This document shows, one piece after another, positions 1-11,125 of a stretch of DNA of 64,000 nucleotides. The stretch is from Molossus alvarezi (Eukaryota > Chordata > Mammalia > Chiroptera > Molossidae). The DNA lies in assembly GCA_037176705.1 (NCBI GenBank), contig CM073891.1, positions 93,702,327 to 93,766,326 of the forward strand, in the 5' to 3' direction. A model generated the notes under the pieces. The model was not told the DNA's origin, made no database searches, and saw nothing but the letters and a program-made list of their open reading frames with translations. The first letter of the stretch is position 1. Every line of letters begins with the position of its first letter. The position numbers and the translations under genes were made by a program.

Positions 1-235
1 CTCACCATCATTTAGCATCTGAGCGTCAGGCCCATGCAGGCTAAGCAGCAGTGTCCTGGCCTCCTTGGTAGGGATTGAAACCCAATAGACAAGGAAAGCA
101 TTTCAAATGGAATAAGACAGTGTATGTGTCTGTGTGAGCAACTCGGGGGCAAGGGTGGTCTGTTTTCTGTCTTTGTATCTGTAGCACAGTGTCTGGACAA
201 GGCTGGCTATCCAAAATGAAAAAACAAGTGAATTT

Positions 236-278
236 GGATGGATGGATGGATGGATGGATGGATGGATGGATGGATGGA
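236..278 (+). repeat. (GGAT)n microsatellite
   Basis: About eleven perfect GGAT units sit just upstream of a VES SINE. Confidence 0.95.
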
Positions 279-308
279 GCAAAAGGAAGGCTTTAAGATG
301 CTATATGG

Positions 309-510
309 TGCCCGGCCAGTGTGGCTCAGTGGTTGAGCAGTGACCCATGCACCAAGAGGTCGCCAGTTAAGTTCCTGGTCAGGGCACATGCCTGGGATCC
401 CCAGTGGAGGGCATACGGGAAAGGGGGGGTCAGTCAATGTTCTCTCACATCAATGTTTCTGTCTCTCTCTCTCTCTCTAAAATCAATAAAGAAAAAAAAA
501 TTTTTAACAG
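309..510 (+). mobile_element. VES SINE
   Basis: tRNA-like head with an A-box-like TGGCTCAGTGGTTGAGC, the family hallmark GGTCAGGGCACATGCC, a CT-rich run, then AAAATCAATAAAG and an A-rich tail. It is flanked by a target-site duplication AAGRTGCTATATGG (295-308 and 511-524, one mismatch). Confidence 0.93.
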
Positions 511-3404
511 AAGGTGCTATATGGAACTGACTGAATGTATTGGGTTGGTCAGGGGATGCTGTTTTAATAAGGGCAGAGCTAGTCACAACTCGTGATGGAG
601 AAGCAAACGCCAAGGCCAACAGTGTGACCAACAGGGAGTCTGCCTCTGAGGAGCAGCCAGCTGAAGTACTCAGATCTCTGCAATAGTCACTATTAGGCCT
701 CTTGAACAGACCAAAAAAATCAGCATGACAGCCATTTAAAAAGTTAAAGGAGACCTCAAAACAAACAAACAAAAAGCTTCTCCATTGTCAGTGAGAGTCT
801 TGTTGCACAAAACAATTATCAGGTAAGAAACTAATCAGAGAAAAGGTGGGGAAAAAAAGAAATAAGGTGAGGAGGAACCGTGGAAAAGGAGTTCAGGCAG
901 AGGCCCTGCTGGGAAAGAGGTGTGTGGGAAAGGTGCAGACAGGGAGAGAGGAGGTGGACCCACAATTCTTGAGGGAGGGGGTGCATGTCTGATGAGGTGT
1001 GGAAAGACATTAGCATGAGAGTAGAACAAAAGAAGGGGAACCAGAGAGGTCAAAGAAATGTCTACAAAATAACACCCATCACCACTGATAACAAGTACAA
1101 AAGAACCCTTTCTTCTCCTTGAGAAGACAAAGGGAATTTTAAGTAGGATTAAGTAGTACTAGCTTTCAGAACTCAGCAGCTCTCAGAAGCAATAATAACT
1201 ACATAAATAGCTAGGTGGATGGTAGGAATTACTTCACTTTGGAATTCAGCCAGCATATCAACGTTAACAGTAATATCACATGTTTTTGAAAGCTTTCCTG
1301 AGATTCAAGGAGGGAAAATCATCCCAGAAAACTGTGCTGAGTTAATTTTAGGAAGAGGAGGCTCCTCACTGCGTGAAGACATTCTATCGCCTGAAAATTG
1401 ATAGGACAGAAGCCCTGTGCTGCTGGGAAGCACTCTCTTATCCATGTAAATACACTGCCAGTATCGCCCCCAGTGGAAGAAAATAATTACGTTCACAGAT
1501 TACCATTGCTCGAGGAAACATTTTACATACAACATAACTCCAAATGACGCTCCAAATCCAGCAGAAGAACCTTGTGGGCGCCCCGCTTTCACAGAGGTCC
1601 CCAACTTTTTGACTCACCACAGATGGTTAAAACATGAGCCACAGGTGGAAGCTTGCACATCTGTATACATTCATCTCTGAATTAGGTGGGATTAGACAAA
1701 CTGGGAACATAAATAATTTTCACACCCTGGACACTTCTACTCATGAATAATAGCCTGTCGATTTTGCCTCTTACATACATTTGACCATTAAAGTGCCAGG
1801 TCATCTTCACTCTTCCCTCAACACGAAGATGAAAACTGGCTGTTGATGCTAATTTGGGGCACAGGGATCTTCTCTCACCATTTGGAAATGTTCATGTTTA
1901 GTTTTTGTTTTTGTTTTTTCAATTAAGTTAGGATGTTGCATTATTTATTTGTTTTCTACCCAGGGACAAGTTATTTCAGTATCACCCACAATGGAATTCG
2001 GATGAAAACCTGTTCGTGGACCCCGTTCCCTAAGGGTGCATTTGCCCTAGCGCTTGGAGAAAACAGTGTTTCCATTGCACTAGAGGTAGTTCTAATTGGA
2101 CAGGTTGTTACAATTTTAACAACACCTAAATAAATAAAAAAATCTGAAGCAGACACGGCACCAAGTCAGGGTTCTAGTATAACCCAATTCAGTATTTATG
2201 CCTAAAATAAGTATCCAATGCACACCATCTACAGATACTAAAAAGACATCTATATACATAACATTTTGGGAAAAGGTGAATTTAGAGAAACTGGGTATTC
2301 TGAAAACAGTGTGTGAAAAGTTATGTAATTAATTAATAACTAACTTTTTACCAATTTTATTATATATAACTGTGCTTATTCATTTCAGTTACTGGTAGAT
2401 TTTCATTAAACGATCTAAACAACAATAGGATATGAATGTGTAGATGATCAAACACTAACATTCAGAATTCAGAATTCGGCACAGTGTAAAATACATCTGA
2501 ATGAAAAACAGAGGGTACCCTGTACGTAAACTCTTTCAAATCTCTCTATAAAGTAACCCCTCTTTATTTCCCATTATTCCTTAACATGCACCCTCCTATC
2601 CAAAAAGGCGAACCTCTTCACTCTTCCTCACACACCTCCATGTCCTTCTCCATATCTCCGCCCTGCTGACCCACCATTTCTATCATCTTGGATGCTCTTT
2701 CTCAAATCTTTCTTATTATCAAGCACTTACCTCCTCCATGAAGCTTAAAATTTAAAACTTGACTTACAGTCATACATTTTCTGAACTTCCTTAATATCTA
2801 TGTGCAAGTTTAGCATTTAATTATAGAACTTCTCCCTCTGCTTACATACATGTTTGCCTATATCTTTCTTTTTAACATAATCACATTATTTAAAAATAGT
2901 ACCTTTCTCTTCATGCCTCTTTCTAAAGTCTCTGTCAATACCGTTCCCCACATGTAATTTCTCTCCCTCTAGTTATCTCTGCTGAATACCGGCTCTGCCT
3001 GAAAACAGGCTTATCTGTGCTCTGTCCTAAAGAAAAGGTCTGCACCCCTGCTTCTTCCTCAAGCTCCCCTCCTGTATCTACGTTCTTTTTCTGCCAAACT
3101 TCTTGAACAAGCATTCTTTCCTCTACTTCCTCCATTCTGCTTCTGTCTCACAATCTGAGTCTCCCTGACACACTTCACATGCCTCAGGCATACCTCTCTG
3201 CAGCACCGAAACTGTGTGCACCCAATCTTATTTCCTGGAGACTGAGAAGACACTGGCCCCCAGTCCGCCGCCTTCCCAAACTCACCTACTCAGTTTCTTT
3301 TCCCGGCTCCTCCCCTAGAGCCTTCAATCGTCATTCCTCATCTCTGCTCAGTCTCCAAGGGCAATTGCATCTCTGCCCTTGTCGTTAATTTCCAGGTCTC
3401 CAAC
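511..3404. other. GRM8 intron, no recognised element
   Basis: Mostly AT-rich intronic DNA. It contains CT-rich stretches near 2550-3400 but no TIR, LTR, SINE or conserved coding block that I could recognise. Short open frames here have no family resemblance. Confidence 0.5.
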
Positions 3405-3438
3405 TGTCACTCTTTTTTTTTTTTTTTTGTCACTCTTT
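3405..3438 (-). mobile_element. Poly(T) block between perfect 11-bp repeats (possible tail-only retroinsertion)
   Basis: TGTCACTCTTT occurs at 3405-3415 and again at 3428-3438, with only T's between. This is the footprint expected of a retrotransposition in which only the poly(A) tail was copied (minus orientation). Replication slippage is the alternative. Confidence 0.5.
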
Positions 3439-3739
3439 AATACATATTTTTAGTGCCCAAGGCTTGCTCCCAGAAGATATGCTACCACCTGCTGGACAGT
3501 TCCATGGGGCCATATCAAAACCAAATCCAGCATCCATTCTTTCTTGTCGGTTGACTAAGTACCTAACTATTTTCCTAGACCTAGCCAGTAGAGATTTAAT
3601 ATTCAGAACCTCCATCACTGACTACCATCCCCAGCGTTAATCATTCACCATGTGGTGTTAATACCACCTCCTGGACTTCTGTCCTCTGTGATCTGCCCCT
3701 AAATCACAAGTCCTTGTTTAGGCCGTGACTGCCCATTGC

Positions 3740-4400
3740 AACTACTGGATGGGCCCTAACTGACCCTTCTTTCTCTTTCCTGATCTCCAATCCTCCTTAC
3801 ACTTCTGCCAGAGAAATCTTCTTAAACAGACATCTGAGCAATGTCCTGGATAAAAAGCCTCAAGTAATTCTACCCTACAGGTAGGCTAAAGCCCAAACTC
3901 CTGGGCTCTGGAGCTTCTAGGAAGAACTTCACGAACTTGCACGACCCGGCCCCAGCCTGTCTCTTTAGCTTCACCTGCCCTCATGCTCCCTCTCACTCAC
4001 TGCCCCCTCCCTGTCCCTTTTCTTCTGCACCTTGAACAAAAGAGACTTGCCCTAGATCCTGCAATAAGCTGGCCTCCTATTTTCACATGGTTGACACCTT
4101 CTGGCTTTTCGGGTCTCATCTCAAATGCCACCTCCTCGGGGCAGCATTCTGTAACCACACAATCGAACTGCCATCCTCCCTGCCATCCACCTGGTCACCC
4201 TTTCACATTTACTCTTGTATTTCCTGTATGCACGTCTCAGCATCTGGAAGTCTCTGGCCCTTTATACATATACCCTTACTTATTTGGCGTCTGTCTCCTC
4301 ACACTTGAATGTAAGCTCTGTGAGCGGAGACCTGGTCTCCCCTCCTCACCCCAGCTCCTGGAGGAGTGGCTGGCGCACAGGAGGCCTGCAGTCAGACCTC
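3740..4400 (+). mobile_element. L2 (LINE2) 3' region
   Basis: Diverged match to the well-known L2 3' half: 'AAGCCCAAACTCCTGGGCTC', 'CCGGCCCCAGCCTGTCTC', 'CTCATCTCAAATGCCACCTC', then 'GAATGTAAGCTCTGTGAG'. A 175-codon open frame that overlaps it is incidental. Confidence 0.75.
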
Positions 4401-5364
4401 TCCCCAGCCTGGCACCTGGCTCCACATCCCCGTGCTTGCTCTGCGTGTGTGTCCACTCCGCATTTACCAGAGTGCATCTTTTATTTGAACAGCTATTTCC
4501 AAAAGAATGAGTAGAGGAAAAGGAGGACATATCAAAATATGGGAGTGGGGGAGGTATGCATGATTATAAAATACTCCTTCAAGTTTTGTGGTATTCAGTG
4601 TAGAGGATTTATGCATCTTTGTTAACATTACCGCTAATGTTTATGTTTTTTTTAATCACGTTATAAATAGTAGCCTTTACATTTAGTGTTCCATATGTTA
4701 GTTTTTTATCATATATAAAATTAATTATTTAAAAGTTTATATTCACCTTGTAACTGTGATCTTGCTAAATTACCACTTAGTTCTAAGTAAATTTTAATAG
4801 TCCATACATATTTCTACGTATACAATCATGATATGTGCAATCAAAAATGTTTAATTTTTACATTTAAAATCACTATTATTTTAAAGCATAAGATACATAA
4901 AATAAATCATTAAAAATCATAGCTGCTAGTACTGTGCAGGATATGGGAGACAACAGTACCACAGGGGACATGGATTGAAATTGTTTTTTAAAAAACAGTG
5001 TCTTATAGCAAATTATTATGATCCATCATCTACTGGTGAGCAATACCATGTCTTATTTGTCCATATCCAACCAATCCTAATAAAGTGCTTTGCCAAAAGT
5101 AGAAACTCAATAAATGTTTTTTAAATTGGACTGAAATACCCCAGCCCATGGCACATGTCCAATGAATACTTGTTGGTTGACTGTTAGGAACCATCGAGTA
5201 CGCCTAAGTTTGTTGAACGATCAGTGTATGCCCAACCCTTCTGGGAAACTATGATGAAAGATGCAAGAAAATAGAAACTACCCTCATCATTATCCACCTA
5301 GAGACACTTCAGTTCTCAGATAATGATAAAACAAATGCACCAAGGAAAACATTTAACTGGCTAC
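4401..5364. other. Intron; weak MIR/L2-like tails only
   Basis: AT-rich DNA. Fragments near 5080-5190 (ACTCAATAAATG, and a GGCACATGTCCAATGAATAC-like stretch) resemble degraded MIR/L2 3' ends. Nothing else was recognised. Confidence 0.4.
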
Positions 5365-5502
5365 CTGTGCATTTCTTTATATGACTGTTCCTTTTTCCAT
5401 GGGATCCTAGCTTGCATCCAAAATTCTCCTCCCAAAATTCTGCGAACCACACATTTCTTCGATTATTGGCAAGAGTTCGGCTTCTAAAGTATCGATCAAA
5501 TC
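5365..5502 (-). CDS. GRM8: GRM8 internal exon, 138 bp (ligand-binding domain)
   Basis: On the minus strand the acceptor ...TTTAAAATAG precedes GATTTGATCG. The exon ends AAATGCACAG before the donor GTAGCC at 5364. It is phase 1 to phase 1 (46 codons) and joins the previous exon as [15 protein letters not shown]. It continues with [18 protein letters not shown] and ends SHIKKCTG. The two cysteines (NFGC and KKC) belong to the conserved extracellular cysteine set of mGlu receptors. [10 protein letters not shown] is a strongly conserved family block, and [11 protein letters not shown] is the variable insert that separates mGlu8 from mGlu4 and mGlu7. The exon is too short and shifted to stand out as a long open frame, and was found by reading the reverse complement. 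The next exon is not in this window. Confidence 0.94.
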
Positions 5503-5861
5503 CTATTTTAAAGAAGAAAAGTATAATTTTAATATTCTTTCAAATTCCAAACCAATACAATCCAAGCTTTTAAGTGGATATTATGTTATATTGTGATGAT
5601 TGCATGAAAAATACTCCAAAATGTGTTAAATGGGGGACAATCAAAAACTTCCCTTATGGCAAAAGCCAAGAAGGATCAGGGGATACCATCTCCACCCTTC
5701 CACTCACCATTAGACACCTGGCTCTCGGGATGAGCATACCAAGAAAGCCTGTTGTTGGTGTGATCATCTCAACCTCTCCCTCTCTGCTAGGTCTCCCAGC
5801 AGCAGTGACCAGTGACCTCATGTTAAATATTCAGAACCAACTTGGACTTTTTGCACTTCTC

Positions 5862-5894
5862 TCTCTCTCTCCTGTTTCTCTCTCTCTCTCTTAG
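5862..5894 (+). repeat. (TC)n low-complexity run
   Basis: Two blocks of TC dinucleotides separated by CTGTT, within the GRM8 intron. The rest of 5503-6382 shows no recognised element. Confidence 0.85.
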
Positions 5895-6382
5895 CAGGGG
5901 TTAATATTCCAGACTTCAATGCTTGTACCCACCTCAAAATCTACCTGTCCTATATGTTCCATTTTCAGCTAATTCAAATAACCAGTCAGTACTAATGTAA
6001 TCTTCTGGAGTCATGGGTAATAGGCAAGTGTCACCCGGCTCAGGTAATGACCTCACTGAAGGGAGACCACTTGGAAATAATGCCTTACTCAAAAGGACAA
6101 GGGGAAAGGTAGGAATTTCAATCACTGTCAAGACCATTGGCAAAGACATCTGAGAGACAGACTGCCTTTCAGGGATGCTCCGCATCTTTGTCGTAGCATT
6201 TATTTTATCCACAGGGTCAGCCCAGCATCATGTCTTCGTTTCCTAGGAAGCAAGCACTCTCGCTCCAACAGCGCTGTAACCATCATATGTATACCCGTGG
6301 AAATGTGCAAACTGGAGAGCAACATCATGAAGATATCTAAGTCAACTGTAATTGCCTTTCTTTAAAAAATATACATGCCTGG

Positions 6383-6640
6383 CCCTGGCCGGTTTGGCTC
6401 AGCGGTTAGAGCGTCGGCCTGCGGTCCTGAGAGACCCGGGTTCGGTTCCCGCTAAGGGCGCGTACCTTGGTTGCAGTTTGTCCCCGGCCCTGGTTGGTTG
6501 TGCGGGTGGCAGCCACTCGATGTGTTCCTTTCACATCGATGTTTCTCTCTCTCTCTCTGTTCCTCTCTCTCCCTCCCACTCTACCTGAACAAAAAATGGA
6601 AAAAAGTCCTCAGGTGAGGATAAAAAAAAAAAAAAAAAAA
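6383..6640 (+). mobile_element. VES SINE, subfamily with ...CAGGTGAGGATA(A)n tail, young
   Basis: Full-length tRNA-derived SINE. It has A box TGGCTCAGCGGTTAGAGC, B box GGGTTCGGTTCC, two CACATCGATG-type segments, CT runs, and a tail ending CAGGTGAGGATA plus ~20 A. The target-site duplication AAAAATATACATGCCTGG is perfect (about 6365-6382 and 6641-6658), indicating a recent insertion. It is antisense to GRM8 inside the 1568-bp intron. Confidence 0.96.
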
Positions 6641-6771
6641 AAAAATATACATGCCTGGTTAAATAGTTACTCTCTTGGCAATTCTGCCATCAGAACTAAA
6701 ATGTCTACCCAAAGGCATCAATAATGGGTGCATTTCATTATATGCTATACTCTAGTTTCATCTTTGAGTTT

Positions 6772-7012
6772 TTTGTTATTGCTGTTATTTTGTTTTTAAA
6801 GAATAGTTTGTTGATTTTTAGAGAGAGAAGAAGGGAGAAGGAGAGAGAGAAACATCGATGTGACAGCGCAACATTGATCAGCTGCCTCCTACATGCCCCC
6901 TACCAGGGATTGAGCCCAAAACCTGCACACGTGCACTTGACAGAGAATGGACTCAGCAACCTCCCGGTGCATGGGGTGAGGCCCAACCAACTGAGCCACA
7001 CTGGCCAGGGCG
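6772..7012 (-). mobile_element. VES SINE (minus strand)
   Basis: Reverse-complement VES: AGAGAGAGA..., AACATCGATGTGA, TGCATGGGGTGAGG, then CCAACTGAGCCACACTGGCC at the right end. The target duplication is CATCTTT(G/T)AGTTT at 6759-6771 and 7013-7025. It is sense to GRM8 and ends about 60 bp from the 5' splice donor at 7070. Confidence 0.92.
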
Positions 7013-7070
7013 CATCTTTTAGTTTCTATTTAACTGAAATGAAGACAAATTCTCTATGGTGCATCCTTAC

Positions 7071-7225
7071 CATCAATTGATGCTCTTTTGGGCAAAATTG
7101 TCACAGCTCCTTCTGCAATCTCCTCCTGCTGATAAACAGGTGCTATTTTGGATCCCCAACTATCTGAGCCAATCCAGAGAAAATGCCCACTTTGGTTTAA
7201 TTTTTTTGCTGCTTCCAATATCCTC
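7071..7225 (-). CDS. GRM8: GRM8 internal exon, 155 bp (ligand-binding domain)
   Basis: The exon follows the acceptor ...TTATCATAG and ends at GATG before the donor GTAAGG (7070-7065). It enters in phase 2, completing an Arg codon with the previous exon, and leaves in phase 1, with 51 full codons between. It encodes [19 protein letters not shown] followed by [20 protein letters not shown] and ends ILPKRASID. The Asp in GSDSWG corresponds to the conserved amino-acid-ligand Asp of the family (Asp318 in mGlu1 numbering), so this exon contributes directly to the glutamate pocket. The reading frame is intact. A minus-strand VES SINE and its target duplication end about 46 bp beyond the donor, and the 749-bp upstream intron contains an L1 tail. 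Assignment to GRM8 over paralogs rests on remembered paralog sequences. Confidence 0.95.
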
Positions 7226-7534
7226 CTATGATAATAAAAAAAATAAAACATACCACATTTATCAAGAAACACTACACTTATGAATGTTAAGAGATGGCTG
7301 TATCAAGTTATATACTCAGTAAGTCACCATTAAACAATTAGTCAGTCATTCTAACTGCAGACTCTTATCATCTTCTAAGGGAAATATATCGGCAATTTTA
7401 ACTCCAGCACCTGTCAATTAGCCTTGTCCTTAACCTCATTCACTTCATTCTGTCTATCATCGTTACATGTCTCACTTCTTTCAGTCCCTAGGTTCTACTC
7501 TATAGATATTTCAGATTTAGAAACTAGAAGACTG

Positions 7535-7802
7535 AGTCAGAGAAAGACATGATCTCATGTATTTATGGAATATAATGAACAAAACAAGCTGATGATCAAA
7601 ACAGATCCAGAGACATGGAAGCAGGGAACAGACACAACTCTCAGAGGGATGGGGGTGTGAGGGAAGGGATAAACCAAAGAACTTCTTTGCATATATGCAT
7701 AACCAGTGGATACTGACAATGGTGTGGGGAAGGCGGGGGGTCAATAGGGGATAAGAAGGGGAGACATCTGTAATACTTTACACAATAAAGATTAAGAAAG
7801 AA
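7535..7802 (+). mobile_element. L1 3' end, 5'-truncated
   Basis: It starts in the last L1 ORF2 codons (AAAGACATGATCTCATG) and contains the 3'UTR hallmark TGCATAACCAGTGGA, the G-rich tract and an ACAATAAAGATTAAG tail. The target duplication AGAAACTAGAAGRCTG is present at 7519-7534 and 7803-7818 with one difference. It lies in the 749-bp GRM8 intron, antisense to the gene. Confidence 0.92.
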
Positions 7803-7974
7803 AGAAACTAGAAGGCTGTTGTGTCTCTGTATACCACAAGGCAATCTGAAATTGCATGAGAATGTGGTAATTCCTGTGAAATCTCACAAGATTTTATATT
7901 GAACATGAAATATGTTAGAAAAAGAACATGGGCCACAAATCTAATCCTACATAAGAAAGGAAAATAAGCAGTAC

Positions 7975-8110
7975 CTGATGTCATCTTCGTTGGCAAACAT
8001 GATCACCGCCCGAGCGTTGGGTGTTTCTAGCAGGCGTTTGATTATTTTTTCAAATTCTCCAGGTCTTGGTTCACGTGGGATTTTCTGTGATTGAGCAATG
8101 CAAACACCAC
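7975..8110 (-). CDS. GRM8: GRM8 internal exon, 136 bp (ligand-binding domain)
   Basis: On the minus strand the exon starts after ...AAAATAG at 8111 (phase 1) and ends before the donor GTAC at 7974 (phase 2), giving 44 full codons. It encodes [18 protein letters not shown], then a helix ending in FANEDDI. This is part of the Venus-flytrap glutamate-binding module of a class C GPCR, on the extracellular side of the plasma membrane. Group III receptors couple to Gi/o and act mainly as presynaptic autoreceptors (family knowledge). The acceptor has a pyrimidine stretch interrupted by A's in the ~30 bases upstream. An L1 composite begins 77 bp upstream of the acceptor in gene direction. The frame is open with no disablement. 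Residues CIAQSQ and [13 protein letters not shown] distinguish it from mGlu4 and mGlu7. The true exon is shorter than the surrounding open frame, which runs into intron on both sides. Confidence 0.95.
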
Positions 8111-8186
8111 CTATTTTTTTAAAAAAAAGAAGAAAGAGATTCAAAAAGGGCATTTGTTTAACAAACTGAATGAGGTTAGCTACTTC

Positions 8187-9642
8187 ATAAAAACACATGA
8201 CTTAATACAGAATATTGTTTCTCTTCTTTTGTAATGAGAATATTTAAGATATACTATCTTAGCAACTTTCAAGTATATAATATTATTAACTATAATCACT
8301 GTACTGTACATTAGTTCCCCAGAACTTATTCGTCTTAAAATTGGGAGTTTGTACCCTTTGACCAAAATCTCATTCCCTGACCCCTGGTAACCGCCATCCT
8401 ATTCTCTATTTCTATGAGTTCAGCTTCTTTAGATTTCACATATATGGAACATCATATAGTATTTATCTTTCACTCAGCATACTGCCCTCAAGTTCCACTC
8501 ATGTGGTCACAATGGTGGTATTTCTTTCTCTGAATTGTGTGTGTGTGTGTATTCATATCTTCTTTATTTATCTGTTGATGAACACTTAGGTTGTTTCTAT
8601 ATCTTGGGTATTGTGAAAAATGCTGCAAAGAATATGAGCATGCAGATATTCCTTCAAGATTCTCTTTTTTATTTCCTTTGGATACACAACAAGAAGGGAA
8701 CTGCTCTATCATATGGTGGTTCTATCCTTGCTTTTTGAGAAACATTCATACTGTTTTCCATAGTCACTGTACCAATTTACATTTCCACCACTAATGCACA
8801 AGGGTTCCCTTTTCTCCATATCTTCACCAACATTTTATCTCATCATTTCTTCCTTTTTATTGAATTTATTGGGGTCACATTGGTTGACAAAATTATACAG
8901 GTTTCAGTTGCACAATTCCACAGCACATCATCTGTACCCTGTATTGTGTGTTCATAACCCCAAGTCAAGTCTCCTTCCATCACCACTCAGGCCCCCTATA
9001 CCTCCCTCCTCCTCTTTCTCCCTCCACCCCACCTCCCCCTGGCAATCACCACACTGTTGTCCATGTCAATGAGATTTTTCTTTTTTTTTTCTTTTTTTTT
9101 TGCTCAACCCTCCACTCACTTGACCCAGCTCTCACCCCGACAGCTGTCAGCCTGCTCTCTATGAGGCTGTCACTGTTTTGCTTGTTAGCTCATTTTGTTC
9201 ATTAGATCCCACAACTGAGTGAAATTGTACTGTACTTATCTTTCTCTGACTGGTTCGTTTCACTTAGCATAATACTCTCCAGGCCCATCCATGCTATCAT
9301 AAAGGGTAAGATTTCTTTTCTTTTACAGCCAAATAGTATTCTATTGTGTATATATAGCTTTTTCATCTACCTATCTACTGATGGACACTTGGGCTGCTTC
9401 CAAACCTTGGGTATTGTGAATAACACTGCAATGAACAGAGGGGTGCATATAGTCTCTCAAATTAGTGTTTTGGGTTTTCTTGGATAAACTCCCAGAAGTA
9501 TAATTATTGGGTCATAAGGCAGTTCCATTTTTAATTTTTTGAGGTAGCTCCATACTGTTTCCACAGTGGCTGCACCAGTCTGCATTGCCACCAGCAGTGC
9601 TATTTTATAAAATCACATGATCTGGTACAGAATATTGTTTCT
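8187..9642 (-). mobile_element. Two minus-strand L1 pieces head-to-tail within one 36-bp flanking repeat
   Basis: 8223-8845 is an older L1 3'UTR and ORF2 end in reverse. 8846-9606 is a second L1 3' end in reverse, starting with TTTTTATTGAATTTATTGGG and reaching the ORF2 C-terminal coding part. The pair is bracketed by 8187-8222 and 9607-9642, which match at about 31 of 36 positions and both end TACAGAATATTGTTTCT. No residue of the first L1 follows the second. The nearer repeat is 77 bp upstream of a GRM8 exon acceptor. Confidence 0.8.
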
Positions 9643-10429
9643 TAAAACATCTGCCATTGTTACCTATTAAAAGCAATCATGTTTATTTGCATTATAATGT
9701 ATGTATCAAATACATTATATCAATTACTTAATCATACATCAGCGCCCCCACCCCAAGTTTAAACATTATTTTCGTGATGTCTATAAGAAAACCAAAGTAT
9801 AAAAAAAGTGCGACAGAGTTAAGGAGTCAAGGAAGAAGGGCTCTTTTGATTAATTTAACATAAGCCAAAGGACAAGTGTCTGAATTAGTGTAAAGCACAA
9901 ATAAGACTTTTTTACGCATGAGACCACCAATGGAAGGTCCTTCTGCTACTTTATTTATTAATAGAGCTCCTTTAAAGTTTATTTCATCTTATAGCTCATA
10001 GTATTGCAGCAAAATTCTTAGGCATTAGCATAATGACATTATGAAACAAGTGATCTTCAAGACTCTGAGTCACCGGCAAGTCCCAAAGATTCAAACCCTC
10101 AGTTGTTACATGTCTCCCCCATGAAGATTAAAATGGTAGAAATCCCATCTACCATTACAGAAAAAAAAACACAACTCTTCTTTGACCTTTCCTTCTAAGG
10201 CAAAGAGAAAAGTTTAGACTGGATCTCTGCTTTGGGGCTGGGATAAAGAAGAAGAGAGAGGTTTTTTGGTGGCAATAGAGCAGATAAATAATATATGCTA
10301 ATTCAGGGGAGGAAAGCAATATCCATGATACATTCCAGTTCTATTATGGTTTAAATAGGCTTTTTGAATCAGTTGGGTATAAAATTACCATTTATACCAT
10401 TGCTTCTGTAGGCAAAGGCATTTTTACTC
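9643..10429. other. Intron, no recognised element
   Basis: AT-rich sequence with no repeat family or coding block that I can name. Confidence 0.4.
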
Positions 10430-11125
10430 CCAAACAATTAGCAATGTATTTAGGTATCCAAAAGTTACTGGGTGCCAGTATATGCTACACATTAGGCTGG
10501 ACTCTGGGAATATAGAGTCTAATCCAGGAGTTACCACCCAGTTTAGGAGACAGACATTGCAATAAGTTATCATGGAATATGTGATAAATGTCAGAATTAA
10601 GAGAACATTCCATACAATGGGAGCACAGAGGATGGTGTAACTAAATGAGAGAGAGGAATTTATTTTTTTAAGGTAAAAATTCCTTCTTCTTTTGTAACAT
10701 GCTTTTACTGATTTGAGAGCAAGAGAGGTAGGGAGAGGGACAGAGAAACATGGATGAGCAAGAACCATTGATGGATTGCCTCCTGCACGCCCTCTTCTGG
10801 GGATCAAGCATGAAACCTGTGACCTGTTGGTGCATGGGACAACACTCAACCAACTGAGCCACACAGGCTAGGGCTGAGAGGGATGGATTTTAAAGGGCAA
10901 ATACAAAGCCATATATGGACAGAAGTGGGGCATTTCTGAAAGAGGCCAAGGTTTGAAAGAACCTTGCTTGATCATGGCCTATGAGAGAGACCAGCTAGGG
11001 TTGACGTTTGAAAGAATGGCCATGCCTAGCTGGAAAATGACTTTGTTAGATATGCCAAATAATTAGGACTTTATCTTGAAAGCATTAGGAACCCACTGAA
11101 AGTTCATAAGCAGGAGAACTACAGG
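10430..11125 (-). mobile_element. L2 fragment (minus), split by a VES SINE
   Basis: The reverse-strand L2 pattern is recognisable from phrases such as GGACTTTATCTTGAAAGCAT and GGAACCCACTGAAAGTTCAT. The VES copy at 10662-10874 interrupts it. Confidence 0.55.
10662..10874 (-). mobile_element. VES SINE (minus strand)
   Basis: Reverse VES: AGAGAGGTAGGGAGAGGGAC, AAACATGGATGAG, CCTCCTGCACGCCC, CCAACTGAGCCACACAGGC. An imperfect 16-bp target duplication (13/16) occurs at 10646-10661 and 10875-10890. Confidence 0.9.

Noticed and set aside
236..278. CRISPR-like or regulatory tandem array
   Set aside because: Simple GGAT microsatellite without spacers.
3983..4510. 175-codon frame as a gene
   Set aside because: Lies in an L2 fragment and reads low-complexity, proline- and leucine-rich sequence.
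8948..9205. Open frames around 8794-9205 as coding
   Set aside because: They read the antisense strand of L1 3'UTR sequence.
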